A stretch of 17,114 bases of DNA, taken from Pseudomonadota bacterium. Lineage in GTDB: Bacteria; Desulfobacterota; Desulfobacteria; Desulfobacterales; Desulfobacteraceae. Positions 6,419 to 14,818 of this stretch are shown piece after piece. The translations under genes and the position numbers were made by a program. Each line of letters opens with the position of its first letter. Within the stretch, counting starts at the first letter, position 1. A model generated the notes under the pieces. It was not told where the DNA came from. It saw nothing but the letters and a program-made list of their open reading frames with translations, and ran no database searches. The DNA is taken from the NCBI GenBank assembly GCA_018816605.1, contig JAHIVS010000471.1, positions 1 through 17,114 of the forward strand, in the 5' to 3' direction.

Positions 6419-7753
6419 ATGCGTTATCTTCCCCATACAAAAGAGGATATCGATGAGATGCTGGCCAAAACAGGCCTGGCATCCCTGGATGACTTGTTTA
6501 AAACCATACCCGATGCCCTAAAGACAAAAGCCCCCCTCAACATTTCCGAAGGCTTGAGCGAATGGGATCTAAACGAACACATGGAGGCCCTCGCCTCTGC
6601 CAACATTGCCTGCAAAAATTATAAATGCTTCATCGGTGCAGGCTCCTATGACCATTATATCCCTTCCATTGTGCCCTACCTCATCTCCCGGTCTGAGTTT
6701 GCAACAGCCTACACCCCCTACCAGCCCGAGGTAAGCCAGGGAACCCTCCAGGGGATTTACGAATTCCAGACCATGATCACCGAACTTCTCGGAATGGATA
6801 TTGCTACGGCCTCCCATTATGACTGCGGAACAGCCCTTGCCGAATGTGCATTGATTGCCTTGAGAAAAGACAGAAACGCCAGCAGGATTGCCGTCTCTTC
6901 CCTGGTCCATCCCCACCACCGCCAGATCATGGAAACCTATCTGCACCCGGCCGGATACCAGATGATTCAAATCCCCCGCACCCGGGAAGGGCTCACGGAC
7001 CTGGCCGCCCTTGGCGCCATGGAGGGGATTGCAGGTGTGGCAGTCCAGTCACCCAATTTTTTGGGCAACATTGAAGATTTGAGCGCGTTTAAGGCCGTTG
7101 CAGACACCAAAAAAATCTTGTTTATCGCCTCGTTTACGGAAAGTCTGGCCTACGGCCTGCTCAAGAACCCCGGCTCCTGCGGTGCCGATCTTGTGGCTGG
7201 AGAAGGCCAGAGTCTGGGCATTGCCAAAGGCTTTGGAGGACCGGGTCTGGGCCTTTTGGCCGGCACCCAGAAAATGATGAGAAATTTACCCGGCCGCCTC
7301 ATCGGCAAAACCAAAGATGCCAATGGGGACGACGGCTATGTCCTGACCCTTGCCACCCGGGAACAGCACATTCGAAGGGAAAAAGCCTCTTCCAATATCT
7401 GCTCCAACAATGGTCTCAATGCCATGACAGCTGCCATTTATCTGGCCACGGTCGGTAAAATCGGCATCCGTGAAATCGCCCAGCAAAACCATGACAAAGC
7501 GGTATATCTCAAAACAGCCCTTGAAAAGGCTGGATTTGAACCTGTTTTCGATTCTCCTTTTTTCAATGAATTTGTGCTCAAGGCCCCCAAAGGGTTTGCC
7601 CGGAAAAGAGCGGATCTCATCTCCAAACAATGCATCTTTGCCGGAATGGATCTTGAACCCTATTATCCTGAATTAAAAGACCATTATCTGTTCTGTGCTA
7701 CGGAAACCGTGTCCAAAAATGACATGGATCAGCTGGCAAAGGAGGTGCAATAA
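6419..7753 (+). CDS. gcvPA: Glycine dehydrogenase (decarboxylating) subunit 1, P-protein alpha
   Basis: GcvPA is the N-terminal half-equivalent of P-protein. It pairs with GcvPB to decarboxylate glycine and load the aminomethyl group on GcvH. At 444 aa it has the normal subunit length. It shows MRYLPHTKEDIDEML at the start and the strongly conserved GAGSYDHYIPSIVPYLISRS, TAYTPYQPEVSQGTLQGIYEFQTM and YDCGTALAECALIA blocks (roughly residues 74-145). Later come GEGQSLG and GFGGPGLGLLA. This subunit lacks the PLP lysine, which is in GcvPB. AAGGA (6406-6410) within the end of gcvH gives the start. The stop overlaps the gcvPB ATG (TAATG). Split P-protein is common in Firmicutes, archaea and many deltaproteobacteria, whereas Escherichia coli has a single fused chain. 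Confidence 0.96.
   Translation: MRYLPHTKEDIDEMLAKTGLASLDDLFKTIPDALKTKAPLNISEGLSEWDLNEHMEALASANIACKNYKCFIGAGSYDHYIPSIVPYLISRSEFATAYTPYQPEVSQGTLQGIYEFQTMITELLGMDIATASHYDCGTALAECALIALRKDRNASRIAVSSLVHPHHRQIMETYLHPAGYQMIQIPRTREGLTDLAALGAMEGIAGVAVQSPNFLGNIEDLSAFKAVADTKKILFIASFTESLAYGLLKNPGSCGADLVAGEGQSLGIAKGFGGPGLGLLAGTQKMMRNLPGRLIGKTKDANGDDGYVLTLATREQHIRREKASSNICSNNGLNAMTAAIYLATVGKIGIREIAQQNHDKAVYLKTALEKAGFEPVFDSPFFNEFVLKAPKGFARKRADLISKQCIFAGMDLEPYYPELKDHYLFCATETVSKNDMDQLAKEVQ
7738..7747 (+). promoter_or_regulatory. Strong ribosome binding site of gcvPB
   Basis: AAAGGAGGTG is a full anti-16S match placed 5 nt before the gcvPB ATG and inside the last codons of gcvPA. With the one-base TAATG overlap it supports coupled, equimolar synthesis of the two P-protein subunits. 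Confidence 0.75.
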
Positions 7754-9210
7754 TGAACAAGCAACCCGGAACCCGCGGCCTGATTTTCAATGAGCCCCAG
7801 CTTTGGGACAAAAGCCGGAAGGGCCGATGTGCCGTTTCCCTTCCGATAGCGGATGTAGAAAGATGCCAACTGGATGCAAGCCTTGTGGGAGAATCCCCGG
7901 AACTGCCCCAGCTTTCAGAACTGGATGTGGTGCGGCATTATACCCGCTTGTCCCAATGGAATTTTGGTGTGGACTCGGGCATGTATCCGTTGGGCTCCTG
8001 CACCATGAAATACAACCCCAAAACCAATGAAGTCCAGGCAGCCCGCCAGGGCTTTGCCGGTGCCCACCCCCTGGCAGGGGATGAATTCTCCCAGGGGGCT
8101 CTAAAGCTTATGTATGACCTTGAACACCTGCTGGGTGAAATAACAGGATATCCCGCCGTTACCCTCCAGCCCGCAGCCGGTGCCCACGGGGAACTTGCAG
8201 GCATGCTCATCATCCATGCCTACCATGCCAAAAAAGGAAAACAGCGGAGCAAAATCATTATTCCGGACACAGCCCACGGGACCAATCCGGCCTCGGCCTC
8301 TTTGTGCGGGTATGAATCCATCAACATCAAATCCGGTGAAAAGGGAATCCTGGAGCCTGCCGCTGTGGCAGCGGTCATGGATGAGGATACTGCCGGCATC
8401 ATGATCACCAACCCCAATACCCTGGGTCTGTTTGAAGAAAACATCAAAGAAATCTGCCAGATTGTCCATGCCAAGGGCGGCCTGGTATATGGTGACGGGG
8501 CCAACATGAACGCCATCATGGGGATTGTTAAACCCGGACACCTGGGCATCGACGTCCTTCACCTGAACCTGCACAAAACCTTTTCCACTCCCCATGGCGG
8601 TGGAGGCCCCGGTTCCGGACCCGTTGGTGTTTCAGAGGACTTGATCCCATTTTTACCGATCCCCAGAATTGAAAAGGACCTGACCCGCTATCGGTTTGTG
8701 ACAGAGTGTCCGGATACCATCGGCAGAATACATACCTTTTACGGCCATTTCGGCATCATGGTAAGGGCCTATTCCTATATTCTTTCCATGGGCGGCAGAG
8801 GACTGCACAGGGCCTCCCAGCTTGCGGTTCTCAATGCCAATTATATCAAGGAAAGTCTCAAGGAGACCCTGAACCTTCCCTATGACAGGCCCTGTATGCA
8901 TGAATGCGTCTTTAATGACAAACATCAGCAAGTTTTTCATGTCACCACCATGGACATGGCCAAACGCCTTCTGGATTACGGTTTTCACCCGCCTACCGTC
9001 TATTTTCCCCTGGTCGTGGATGCTGCCTTTATGGTGGAACCCACGGAAACAGAGTCAAAGGAGAACATCGATCAATTCATTGATGCGGTCAAAGCCATTG
9101 TAAGAGAAGCCCGGGAAACACCTGAACTGCTGAAAAAAGCCCCACTTCTGACCAAGGTGACACGCCTTGATGAGGTCGGTGCGGCAAGGAAACCATGCCT
9201 GAGAGGGTAA
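7753..9210 (+). CDS. gcvPB: Glycine dehydrogenase (decarboxylating) subunit 2, P-protein beta
   Basis: GcvPB is the PLP-carrying subunit of P-protein and forms an alpha2beta2 enzyme with GcvPA. At 485 aa it has the normal length. PLP binds K275 in LNLHKTFSTPHGGGGPGSGP. Other conserved blocks are MYPLGSCTMKYNPK (77-90), LQPAAGAHGELAG (138-150), PDTAHGTNPASA (171-182) and GDGANMNAI (247-255). The C-terminal part includes HECVFND and PTVYFPLVVDAAFMVEPTETESKE, the usual end of the family. The last 16 bases overlap the proposed lipB start. Nothing is missing from the active site. Confidence 0.97.
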   Translation: MNKQPGTRGLIFNEPQLWDKSRKGRCAVSLPIADVERCQLDASLVGESPELPQLSELDVVRHYTRLSQWNFGVDSGMYPLGSCTMKYNPKTNEVQAARQGFAGAHPLAGDEFSQGALKLMYDLEHLLGEITGYPAVTLQPAAGAHGELAGMLIIHAYHAKKGKQRSKIIIPDTAHGTNPASASLCGYESINIKSGEKGILEPAAVAAVMDEDTAGIMITNPNTLGLFEENIKEICQIVHAKGGLVYGDGANMNAIMGIVKPGHLGIDVLHLNLHKTFSTPHGGGGPGSGPVGVSEDLIPFLPIPRIEKDLTRYRFVTECPDTIGRIHTFYGHFGIMVRAYSYILSMGGRGLHRASQLAVLNANYIKESLKETLNLPYDRPCMHECVFNDKHQQVFHVTTMDMAKRLLDYGFHPPTVYFPLVVDAAFMVEPTETESKENIDQFIDAVKAIVREARETPELLKKAPLLTKVTRLDEVGAARKPCLRG

Positions 9211-9968
9211 TTTCTCCGGGTATGGCCCAGAACGACCCAAAACCGGACAGCATAAAAAAGGTCCATCGTTCCTGCGTATTCACAAATTTAAACACCCTGG
9301 AATACACGAGAGCGATGGACCGCCAGGTTGCGGTTCAAAATGCAAAAATCAACACACCGTCTGAACCGGACCGGCTGTTCTTTGTGGAGCATCCCCGGGT
9401 GTTTACCCTCGGACGACGGGGGGGACGGGAAAATCTTATGGTCTCTGAAGCATTCCTTTCCTCCCAGAATATTAAAATTGTCCAGACAGACCGGGGGGGG
9501 AATATCACCTTTCACGGTCCTGGACAGGCAGTTTTATACCCTGTGATGGATCTGAACCGGGCCCGCCTGGGCGTGGCGGATTTTGTCAACGGCATGGAAG
9601 AAATCATGAAGCAAACGGTTCTAGAATTCGGAATAGCCGCAGACCGTGACCCAAAAAGCCACGGCCTTTGGGTGGGTCGAAAAAAAATCGGCAGCGTGGG
9701 GATATCCGTCAAGAAAGGAATCTCCATCCACGGGATGGCCTTAAATGTCTGCCCGGATCTTACCCCCTTTTCCTGGATCAACCCCTGCGGACTTGAAAAT
9801 GTGGCCATGACCTCCATTGCCATGGAACAAAAAAAATTTTTGACAACTCCTGAACAGGCCCATGGGGATCAGACGAAACCAAAGCTTATGGACAGGGTCT
9901 GCCACTTGTTTGTCCATTATTTTTCCAAAATATTTGATATTCTTGTCCTGGGAGAATCCCATGTGTAA
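9195..9968 (+). CDS. lipB: Octanoyl-[ACP]:protein N-octanoyltransferase LipB
   Basis: LipB moves octanoate from acyl carrier protein to the lipoyl lysine of apo-proteins such as GcvH, the first step of lipoate assembly. The signature RGGNITFHGPGQAVLYP (100-116) and the catalytic pair K164 (GRKKIGSVG) and C198 (INPCGLE) are present, with HGMALNVCPDLTPF between them. The start at 9195 has AAGGA (9186-9190) 4 nt upstream and overlaps gcvPB by 16 bases. An in-frame ATG at 9222 would give 248 aa and is possible, because the first 20 or so residues are not part of the usual family alignment. The C-terminus is extended after the catalytic domain. It overlaps lipA by 8 bases. It belongs to the glycine cleavage operon and most likely serves GcvH. 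Confidence 0.94.
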   Translation: MPERVISPGMAQNDPKPDSIKKVHRSCVFTNLNTLEYTRAMDRQVAVQNAKINTPSEPDRLFFVEHPRVFTLGRRGGRENLMVSEAFLSSQNIKIVQTDRGGNITFHGPGQAVLYPVMDLNRARLGVADFVNGMEEIMKQTVLEFGIAADRDPKSHGLWVGRKKIGSVGISVKKGISIHGMALNVCPDLTPFSWINPCGLENVAMTSIAMEQKKFLTTPEQAHGDQTKPKLMDRVCHLFVHYFSKIFDILVLGESHV

Positions 9969-10872
9969 AAACGCCCCTAAAAAAGGCAAACCCGCCTGGT
10001 TGAAAAAACGACTGCCCCTGGGAAACGATTACCAGCGGGTAAAAAATATTTTGTCCGATGCCAGGCTGAGCAGCGTCTGCCAGGCGGCCAACTGCCCCAA
10101 TATGTTTGAATGTTTTTCCAAAAACACGTCAACCTTCATGATCCTGGGATCTGAATGCACACGGCACTGCAGATTTTGCAATGTCACAGCCGGGGCTCCC
10201 CTGCCTCTGGACCCGGATGAACCGGTGCGGGTTGCAAGGACAGCACACCAACTCGGGTTAACCTATGTGGTGGTGACCTCGGTGACCCGGGATGATCTGC
10301 CCGACGGGGGGGCCGCCCATTTTGCCGCCGTCATAGCCGCAATCAAAACCGGTCAGGCGACACCAGGGGATTGGAAAAAAACCGAAGAAAAAAAAAGGGA
10401 TCCGGTCGCCAGGGTTGAAGTGCTGATACCTGATTTCCAGGGAGATATCAAGGCGTTGGAAATAGTTGTACGTGCAAAACCGGATGTGATAAACCACAAC
10501 ATAGAAACCGTGGCCTCCCTTTATGAAAAGGTACGCCCCGAAGCCCAGTACCTGCGATCTTTGGATCTTTTAAAAAATGCCAAAGCCCTTGACCCTGCGA
10601 TTCCGGTGAAATCGGGTATCATGGTGGGATTGGGCGAAACCACGGCGCAAGTGATACAGACCCTGGAAGATCTTTTTAACCATGGGTGTGATATCGTAAC
10701 CATCGGCCAGTATCTTCAACCCACCCGGGCTCACCTGGGTGTTAAAAAATACTATTCCCCGGAAGAATTCAACCAATTGGAGCAAGCAGCCCAAACCCTA
10801 GGATTTTCCCGGGTGGCTGCCGGCCCCTTTGTCCGCAGTTCCTATAATGCCCAGGATCTTTTTAATGCCTGA
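9961..10872 (+). CDS. lipA: Lipoyl synthase LipA (radical SAM)
   Basis: LipA inserts two sulfur atoms into the protein-bound octanoyl chain made by LipB. The start at 9961 gives 303 aa, with GGGAGA (9950-9955) 5 nt upstream. Both iron-sulfur clusters are intact. The auxiliary cluster cysteines are C40, C45 and C51 (CQAANCPNMFEC) and the radical SAM cluster uses C66, C70 and C73 (CTRHCRFC). The C-terminal RSSY (292-295), whose serine ligates the auxiliary cluster, is present. VTSVTRDDLPDGGA and INHNIETV are further hallmarks. A hydrophilic insertion of roughly 15-20 residues (about 130-150, KKTEEKKRD in the middle) precedes VEVLIPDF. It is the last gene of the operon, and its stop is 23 bp from the converging pyk stop. 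Confidence 0.95.
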   Translation: MCKNAPKKGKPAWLKKRLPLGNDYQRVKNILSDARLSSVCQAANCPNMFECFSKNTSTFMILGSECTRHCRFCNVTAGAPLPLDPDEPVRVARTAHQLGLTYVVVTSVTRDDLPDGGAAHFAAVIAAIKTGQATPGDWKKTEEKKRDPVARVEVLIPDFQGDIKALEIVVRAKPDVINHNIETVASLYEKVRPEAQYLRSLDLLKNAKALDPAIPVKSGIMVGLGETTAQVIQTLEDLFNHGCDIVTIGQYLQPTRAHLGVKKYYSPEEFNQLEQAAQTLGFSRVAAGPFVRSSYNAQDLFNA

Positions 10873-10895
10873 TCACTTTCAACACCCCAAAACAA

Positions 10896-12311
10896 TTATC
10901 TGCATTTTTCCTTTAAGGTGCCGGCAGTACTGATTTCAATATAGGAGGCCCCGTGTTTGGCCCCAAAGCTGCCGGCCAACACAATAATCAGGGCATCATC
11001 GTTAAAATGCCGCTCGTCAATGAGCCGGCAGATGGAACTTTTAAGGGGTTCCGAGGTGGTGATATCCATGGGAACATAGCTGGCCACCACCCCAAAGGAA
11101 AGGGAAAGCTGGCGCATCACCCGCTGGTCATAGACCTGGGCATAGATGGGGTTATCTCCCCTGTAGGCTGCCAATGCCAGAATGGATGCACCGGTCAGAG
11201 AGTCTGCCACAATGCCTTTGGTGTTCAGACGCAACGCCGCCTTCACCGCCGCCTTGGCAAGATAGGCCGTGACCTTGTTGTCGGTGGAATAAGGGACATC
11301 CACAAAACTGCTCCGTTTGAACTCAACTTCTTCGGCAATTTTGGCCATGGTTCGAACCGCAACCTCCGGGTACTTGCCATTGGCCGTTTCCCCGGACAGC
11401 ATCAGGGCATCGGTATGATCCAGGCAGGCATTGGCCACGTCCGACACCTCGGCCCTTGTGGGCCTCGGGGAATCGATCATGGAATGGAGCATCTGGGTGG
11501 CCACAATAACGGGTTTGCGTTTTTCGATGCAGGTTTTGACAATTTTTTTCTGGATCAGCGGAATCTGTTCCGTGGGGATTTCCACGGCAAGATCCCCCCT
11601 TGCAATCATGACCCCATAGGCATGGTCTAGAATTTCATTTAAATTCTGGACCCCCTGGGCATTTTCAATTTTTGCAATAATTTTAATGGGAGATTTTTTT
11701 TTGTCCAGAATAGCCTGGACGGCAATGACATCTTCTTTGTTTCTGACAAAAGAATGGGCAATGAAGTCCAGATCATTATCAGCGGCAAATTCGATAAACT
11801 TCTTGTCCTTTTCGCTCAGGGCCGGCAGTCGCACATGGACAGAAGGAATATTGATACTTTTTCTGGCCTGGATCACCCCGTCATTTTCCACATGGCAGAA
11901 AAGATACTGGTCATCCTTGTCCATGACGGCCAGGGCAATATATCCGTCATCAATGAGGATGGAACTGCCCATGGGAACATCCTTGACAAAGTTTTCATAG
12001 GAAACGCAGATCACATCTTCACTGGAGATTTCAAGGGGTGCGCCTTTGATACGGATATAGTCGCCATGCTTGACACTTAAAGGGACCTTGGCATCGCAGG
12101 TCCTGATTTCAGGCCCTTTGGTATCCAGGAGTATCCCGATTTTGTCCGACACGTTCCGGGTATTGGAAATCACTTTAAGGGCATCTGCATGGCTCATGTG
12201 GGCGGTGTTCAACCGGACCACATTCATGCCGGCTCTGTGCAGGTCCCTGATAAACTCACTGGAACAGTTCAAACTAGAGATGGTGGCAACTATCTTTGTT
12301 TTCCGTTGCAT
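10896..12311 (-). CDS. pyk: Pyruvate kinase
   Basis: Pyruvate kinase makes pyruvate and ATP from phosphoenolpyruvate and ADP. The ATG at 12311 gives 471 aa beginning MQRKTKIVATISS, the normal start of the family. The open frame continues 21 codons upstream, but a full AAAGGAGG site fits 12311. Motifs are DTKGPEIRT for the substrate and nucleotide site, IIAKIENAQGVQNL with the catalytic lysine, MIARGDLAVEIP, and ATQMLHSMIDSPRPTRAEVSDVANA. The N-terminal substrate motif is RLNTAH rather than the more common RxNFSHG, a variant I believe occurs in other bacteria. A C-terminal allosteric domain is present. The first 38 bases overlap the end of holA, so it is probably the last gene of the ileS-lspA-lgt-holA-pyk unit. 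Confidence 0.93.
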   Translation of the reverse strand: MQRKTKIVATISSLNCSSEFIRDLHRAGMNVVRLNTAHMSHADALKVISNTRNVSDKIGILLDTKGPEIRTCDAKVPLSVKHGDYIRIKGAPLEISSEDVICVSYENFVKDVPMGSSILIDDGYIALAVMDKDDQYLFCHVENDGVIQARKSINIPSVHVRLPALSEKDKKFIEFAADNDLDFIAHSFVRNKEDVIAVQAILDKKKSPIKIIAKIENAQGVQNLNEILDHAYGVMIARGDLAVEIPTEQIPLIQKKIVKTCIEKRKPVIVATQMLHSMIDSPRPTRAEVSDVANACLDHTDALMLSGETANGKYPEVAVRTMAKIAEEVEFKRSSFVDVPYSTDNKVTAYLAKAAVKAALRLNTKGIVADSLTGASILALAAYRGDNPIYAQVYDQRVMRQLSLSFGVVASYVPMDITTSEPLKSSICRLIDERHFNDDALIIVLAGSFGAKHGASYIEISTAGTLKEKCR

Positions 12312-13545
12312 GGGAAGATCCTCCTTTCCTACAAATGGTGATGATAAAATTTTCAATGCCGATATGGGCTTCAATGGGGGATGTTTTTAGTTGGTAATCC
12401 AGATCGCCCAGAGCAATCATAGCATCCTTAAGGCTGTTCAGGGAAAAATTTTCAGATTTTTGAAACATCAGAAACACTGGGTATGGGCTCTGGGGGTTTG
12501 GCGCCAGCATAAGATCGGCGGATACGGCCTTTTCCTTTCCGGGTGATTTTTCCAGGAACAAAGAATGGTCCCGGTCGGCCAACTCTTTTTTAGTTTTTTC
12601 ATCATGGGCCAGGATTAGGGGCATCATCTCCTGTTTAAACCGATTAAAATTCATTCTTTTAAAAGAAGGAATGTCTTTGGAAAGGAATGGAATGGCCGCT
12701 TTGATCATCAAGAGTTTGCGGACCTGATTCTCAAACGATTTTAAAATCTGCAGGGGGTGGAACCCTTCCCTGAAAAGAGAGGATAAAACAAGCAATGCAC
12801 TGGCAGCGTCTTTTTCCAGTATTGCATTGGTCAGGCTGAAGATGGGATCTTTTTTGTCCCGAATCACCACCGCCTGTATATCCCCAATGCCGATGACCGG
12901 ACTTTTCCCCGTATAGGCTGCAAGTTTTTCAATATTCCGGGCAAATAGTTCCGGATTAAAACCGGTCTGGTCCACAAGAGCGTTAAAAGCAGGCGTATCC
13001 ATCCGTTTTTTTGCGGCAGCCAAACGGGTTGCGGCAATATCCTGAAGAACAAGCTTCTGTGCCTCCAGGTCTGCCCTGGCGGCTCCCTGGGACACGATGC
13101 AGTCGATAATCATGCCGTGGGTCTGAAGGGTCTTGAACACTTTTTTCCGTCTGTCCAGGGTGGAGCAGGTCAGCACAAGGGTATGCATATCGGGTATTCC
13201 CTTTTCAACCAGTGCCGTCAAAAGATCCAGGTCGGCGGGGGAATAGGAAATTTCAGAAGCGGTTGCCAAAAACAAAGGGGCATTTTTAACGGCGATCACC
13301 TTTCGGGTTAATAAAAAGGAAAATGTGGTGGCCTGCTCAATGATCTCGCCCATGGAAACGGAGCTGCCATCAAGGAGATCAAGGGCAAATTTTGGATTCA
13401 CCTCCCTGAGCAGAAAGGATGACAGTGTATCAAAGGCCTCTTTGACCAAAAACGCTTCACCGCAGATCAAAAAAAACCTTGGTCCCGGAGAAGCGGATGG
13501 GGATGCCAGATAATCGTTGAGTTGGTTGTATTTAATGATTGGCAT
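12274..13545 (-). CDS. holA: DNA polymerase III subunit delta (clamp loader)
   Basis: HolA is the delta subunit of the clamp loader and opens the beta sliding clamp. At 423 aa it is longer than the usual 330-350 aa. The N-terminal part reads FFLICGEAFLVKEAFDTL, the family's typical G-x-E-x-FL-x-x-EA pattern. The middle holds ALVDQTGFNPELFARNIEKLAAYTG and then DPIFSLTNAILEKDAASALLVLSSLFREGFHPLQILKSFENQVRKLL, which match domain III of HolA. The family has no nucleotide-binding lysine motif, and none is seen. The ATG overlaps the lgt stop by 14 bases and no clear ribosome site precedes it, so translation is probably coupled to lgt. The assignment rests on pattern recognition of a fast-evolving family but is fairly secure. 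Confidence 0.85.
   Translation of the reverse strand: MPIIKYNQLNDYLASPSASPGPRFFLICGEAFLVKEAFDTLSSFLLREVNPKFALDLLDGSSVSMGEIIEQATTFSFLLTRKVIAVKNAPLFLATASEISYSPADLDLLTALVEKGIPDMHTLVLTCSTLDRRKKVFKTLQTHGMIIDCIVSQGAARADLEAQKLVLQDIAATRLAAAKKRMDTPAFNALVDQTGFNPELFARNIEKLAAYTGKSPVIGIGDIQAVVIRDKKDPIFSLTNAILEKDAASALLVLSSLFREGFHPLQILKSFENQVRKLLMIKAAIPFLSKDIPSFKRMNFNRFKQEMMPLILAHDEKTKKELADRDHSLFLEKSPGKEKAVSADLMLAPNPQSPYPVFLMFQKSENFSLNSLKDAMIALGDLDYQLKTSPIEAHIGIENFIITICRKGGSSHATENKDSCHHL
12320..12327 (-). promoter_or_regulatory. Ribosome binding site of pyk, inside holA
   Basis: On the minus strand AAAGGAGG lies 8 nt before the ATG at 12311. It decides the pyk start in favour of 12311 over the longer open frame (12374), and lies within holA coding sequence. 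Confidence 0.75.
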
Positions 13546-14302
13546 TGGCAGATCGATACAATTTTATGACCAGAACCAGGGCAATAAAGGAAACCACCAG
13601 GCCGATACCCTGGGACAGGGACAAAAATTCAAAGAAAAAGGCTCCCCGGAAATCGCCCCTGAAAAATTCAATCCCGGACCTGAAGGCAGAATAGAGCATG
13701 ACATAAACTAAAAAGACCATGCCATGGAATTGCTTTCTTTTCTGCAGCCACATCAGAATCAGAAACAGGATAAAATTGGAAATTACCATGTATATCTGGG
13801 TGGGGTGCAAATAGAGGTTCAAAGGGGCCAGACCGGAAGGATTGGTAAATTTGATGGCAAAGGGAAGGTCGCAGGTTCGGCCATAACAGCATCCGGCGAA
13901 CAGGCATCCCAAGCGGCCGATTGCGTGTCCCAGGGCAATCCCAGGTGCAATGATATCAGCGGTCCTTGCAATGGGCAGTTTTTTTAGTTTTAACAAAACA
14001 AGACCGGCCACCACCGCGGCTATAAATCCGCCGAAAAAGACCAACCCGCCCTGCCATATTTTAACGGTGTCCAGAAGGTTATGCCGATAGGTCTCAAAAT
14101 TGATCAGCACATACAATAACCTGGCCCCGACAATGGCAGACAAGAGAATTACAAAAAACAGATCCGAAATCACCGGGTCAGGGGTGTTGTAAAATCGTGC
14201 ATTCCGCTTGGAAAACCAGACGGCTGCCATGAATCCCAGGGCAAGGAAAAGACCATAGGTGTATAATTTAAAACTGCCGATATCCAAAAGTATGGGGTGC
14301 AT
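13532..14302 (-). CDS. lgt: Phosphatidylglycerol:prolipoprotein diacylglyceryl transferase Lgt
   Basis: Lgt is an inner-membrane enzyme that attaches diacylglycerol to the lipobox cysteine of prolipoproteins, the step before LspA cleavage. At 256 aa it has about seven hydrophobic segments. The signature region reads HAIGRLGCLFAGCCYG (the cysteine-rich deltaproteobacterial form of GRxGNFxN), followed by LHPTQIYMVISNFILFLIL and FRSGIEFFRGDFRG. The N-terminus MHPILLDIGSFKLYTYGLFLALGF is typical. The ATG at 14302 is preceded by AAGG and lies 12 nt after the lspA stop. The juxtaposition with lspA makes a lipoprotein-maturation pair within the ileS-lspA-lgt-holA-pyk unit. Confidence 0.95.
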   Translation of the reverse strand: MHPILLDIGSFKLYTYGLFLALGFMAAVWFSKRNARFYNTPDPVISDLFFVILLSAIVGARLLYVLINFETYRHNLLDTVKIWQGGLVFFGGFIAAVVAGLVLLKLKKLPIARTADIIAPGIALGHAIGRLGCLFAGCCYGRTCDLPFAIKFTNPSGLAPLNLYLHPTQIYMVISNFILFLILMWLQKRKQFHGMVFLVYVMLYSAFRSGIEFFRGDFRGAFFFEFLSLSQGIGLVVSFIALVLVIKLYRSANANH

Positions 14303-14314
14303 ACAAACCTTATT

Positions 14315-14803
14315 TTATAAATCCGGTACTTTATTCAATACCACATGGTAAATCAGGATCACCATTCCGATACTGATGGCAGAGTCTGCCACATTAAAGG
14401 CAGGCCAATGGGCCGTGCCCACATAAAAATCCAGGAAATCCACCACCTTGCCGAATCTGAACCGGTCGATCAAATTGCCGATGGCACCACCGAAAATCAG
14501 GGCAAGCCCGAAGGAAAGAACGATAAAATCCCTGGCGATCCGTCTGTACAGCCAAAGAACAAACAAGGCCACCAGGGAGGACAGAAAAAGAAAAATAAAC
14601 TTTCGCAGTGCCGGGGACCCGTCGGCAAAAAATCCAAAAGCCCCGCCCGGATTTAATACATGATTGATGTTAAAAAAATTTTCAATCACGACAATATGCT
14701 CGTAAAGGGCCAGGTTGATCCTGATGAGATATTTTGTCACCTGGTCCCCAAGGACGACCCCCCCGCTGACCAGGATCAACCGCATCACTTCTTTGGTTGC
14801 CAA
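14315..14803 (-). CDS. lspA: Lipoprotein signal peptidase II LspA
   Basis: LspA is an aspartic protease of the inner membrane that cuts the signal peptide from diacylglyceryl-prolipoproteins. With the TTG start it is 162 aa, the family length, with four hydrophobic helices. The first helix carries GDQVTKYLI. NPGGAFGFF follows at 51-59. The catalytic aspartates are D113 (GGAIGNLIDRFRFG) and D140 (AFNVADSAIS). The TTG at 14803 is preferred because AGAGGAGA (14811-14818) is correctly spaced from it, whereas the first ATG (14785) would be some 26 nt away from that site. The gene starts 13 nt after the ileS stop, the common ileS-lspA arrangement. Confidence 0.96.
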   Translation of the reverse strand: MATKEVMRLILVSGGVVLGDQVTKYLIRINLALYEHIVVIENFFNINHVLNPGGAFGFFADGSPALRKFIFLFLSSLVALFVLWLYRRIARDFIVLSFGLALIFGGAIGNLIDRFRFGKVVDFLDFYVGTAHWPAFNVADSAISIGMVILIYHVVLNKVPDL

Positions 14804-14810
14804 GAATGGA

Positions 14811-14818
14811 TCTCCTCT
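14811..14818 (-). promoter_or_regulatory. Ribosome binding site fixing the TTG start of lspA
   Basis: On the minus strand AGAGGAGA overlaps the ileS stop codon. Its GGAG core ends 8 nt before TTG (14803), making the rare start codon the best choice for lspA. Confidence 0.7.

Noticed and set aside
9862..9960. Longer LipA starting inside lipB
   Set aside because: The extra 33 residues are encoded by DNA in the conserved lipB frame. ATG 9961 has a ribosome site and gives the normal N-terminus.
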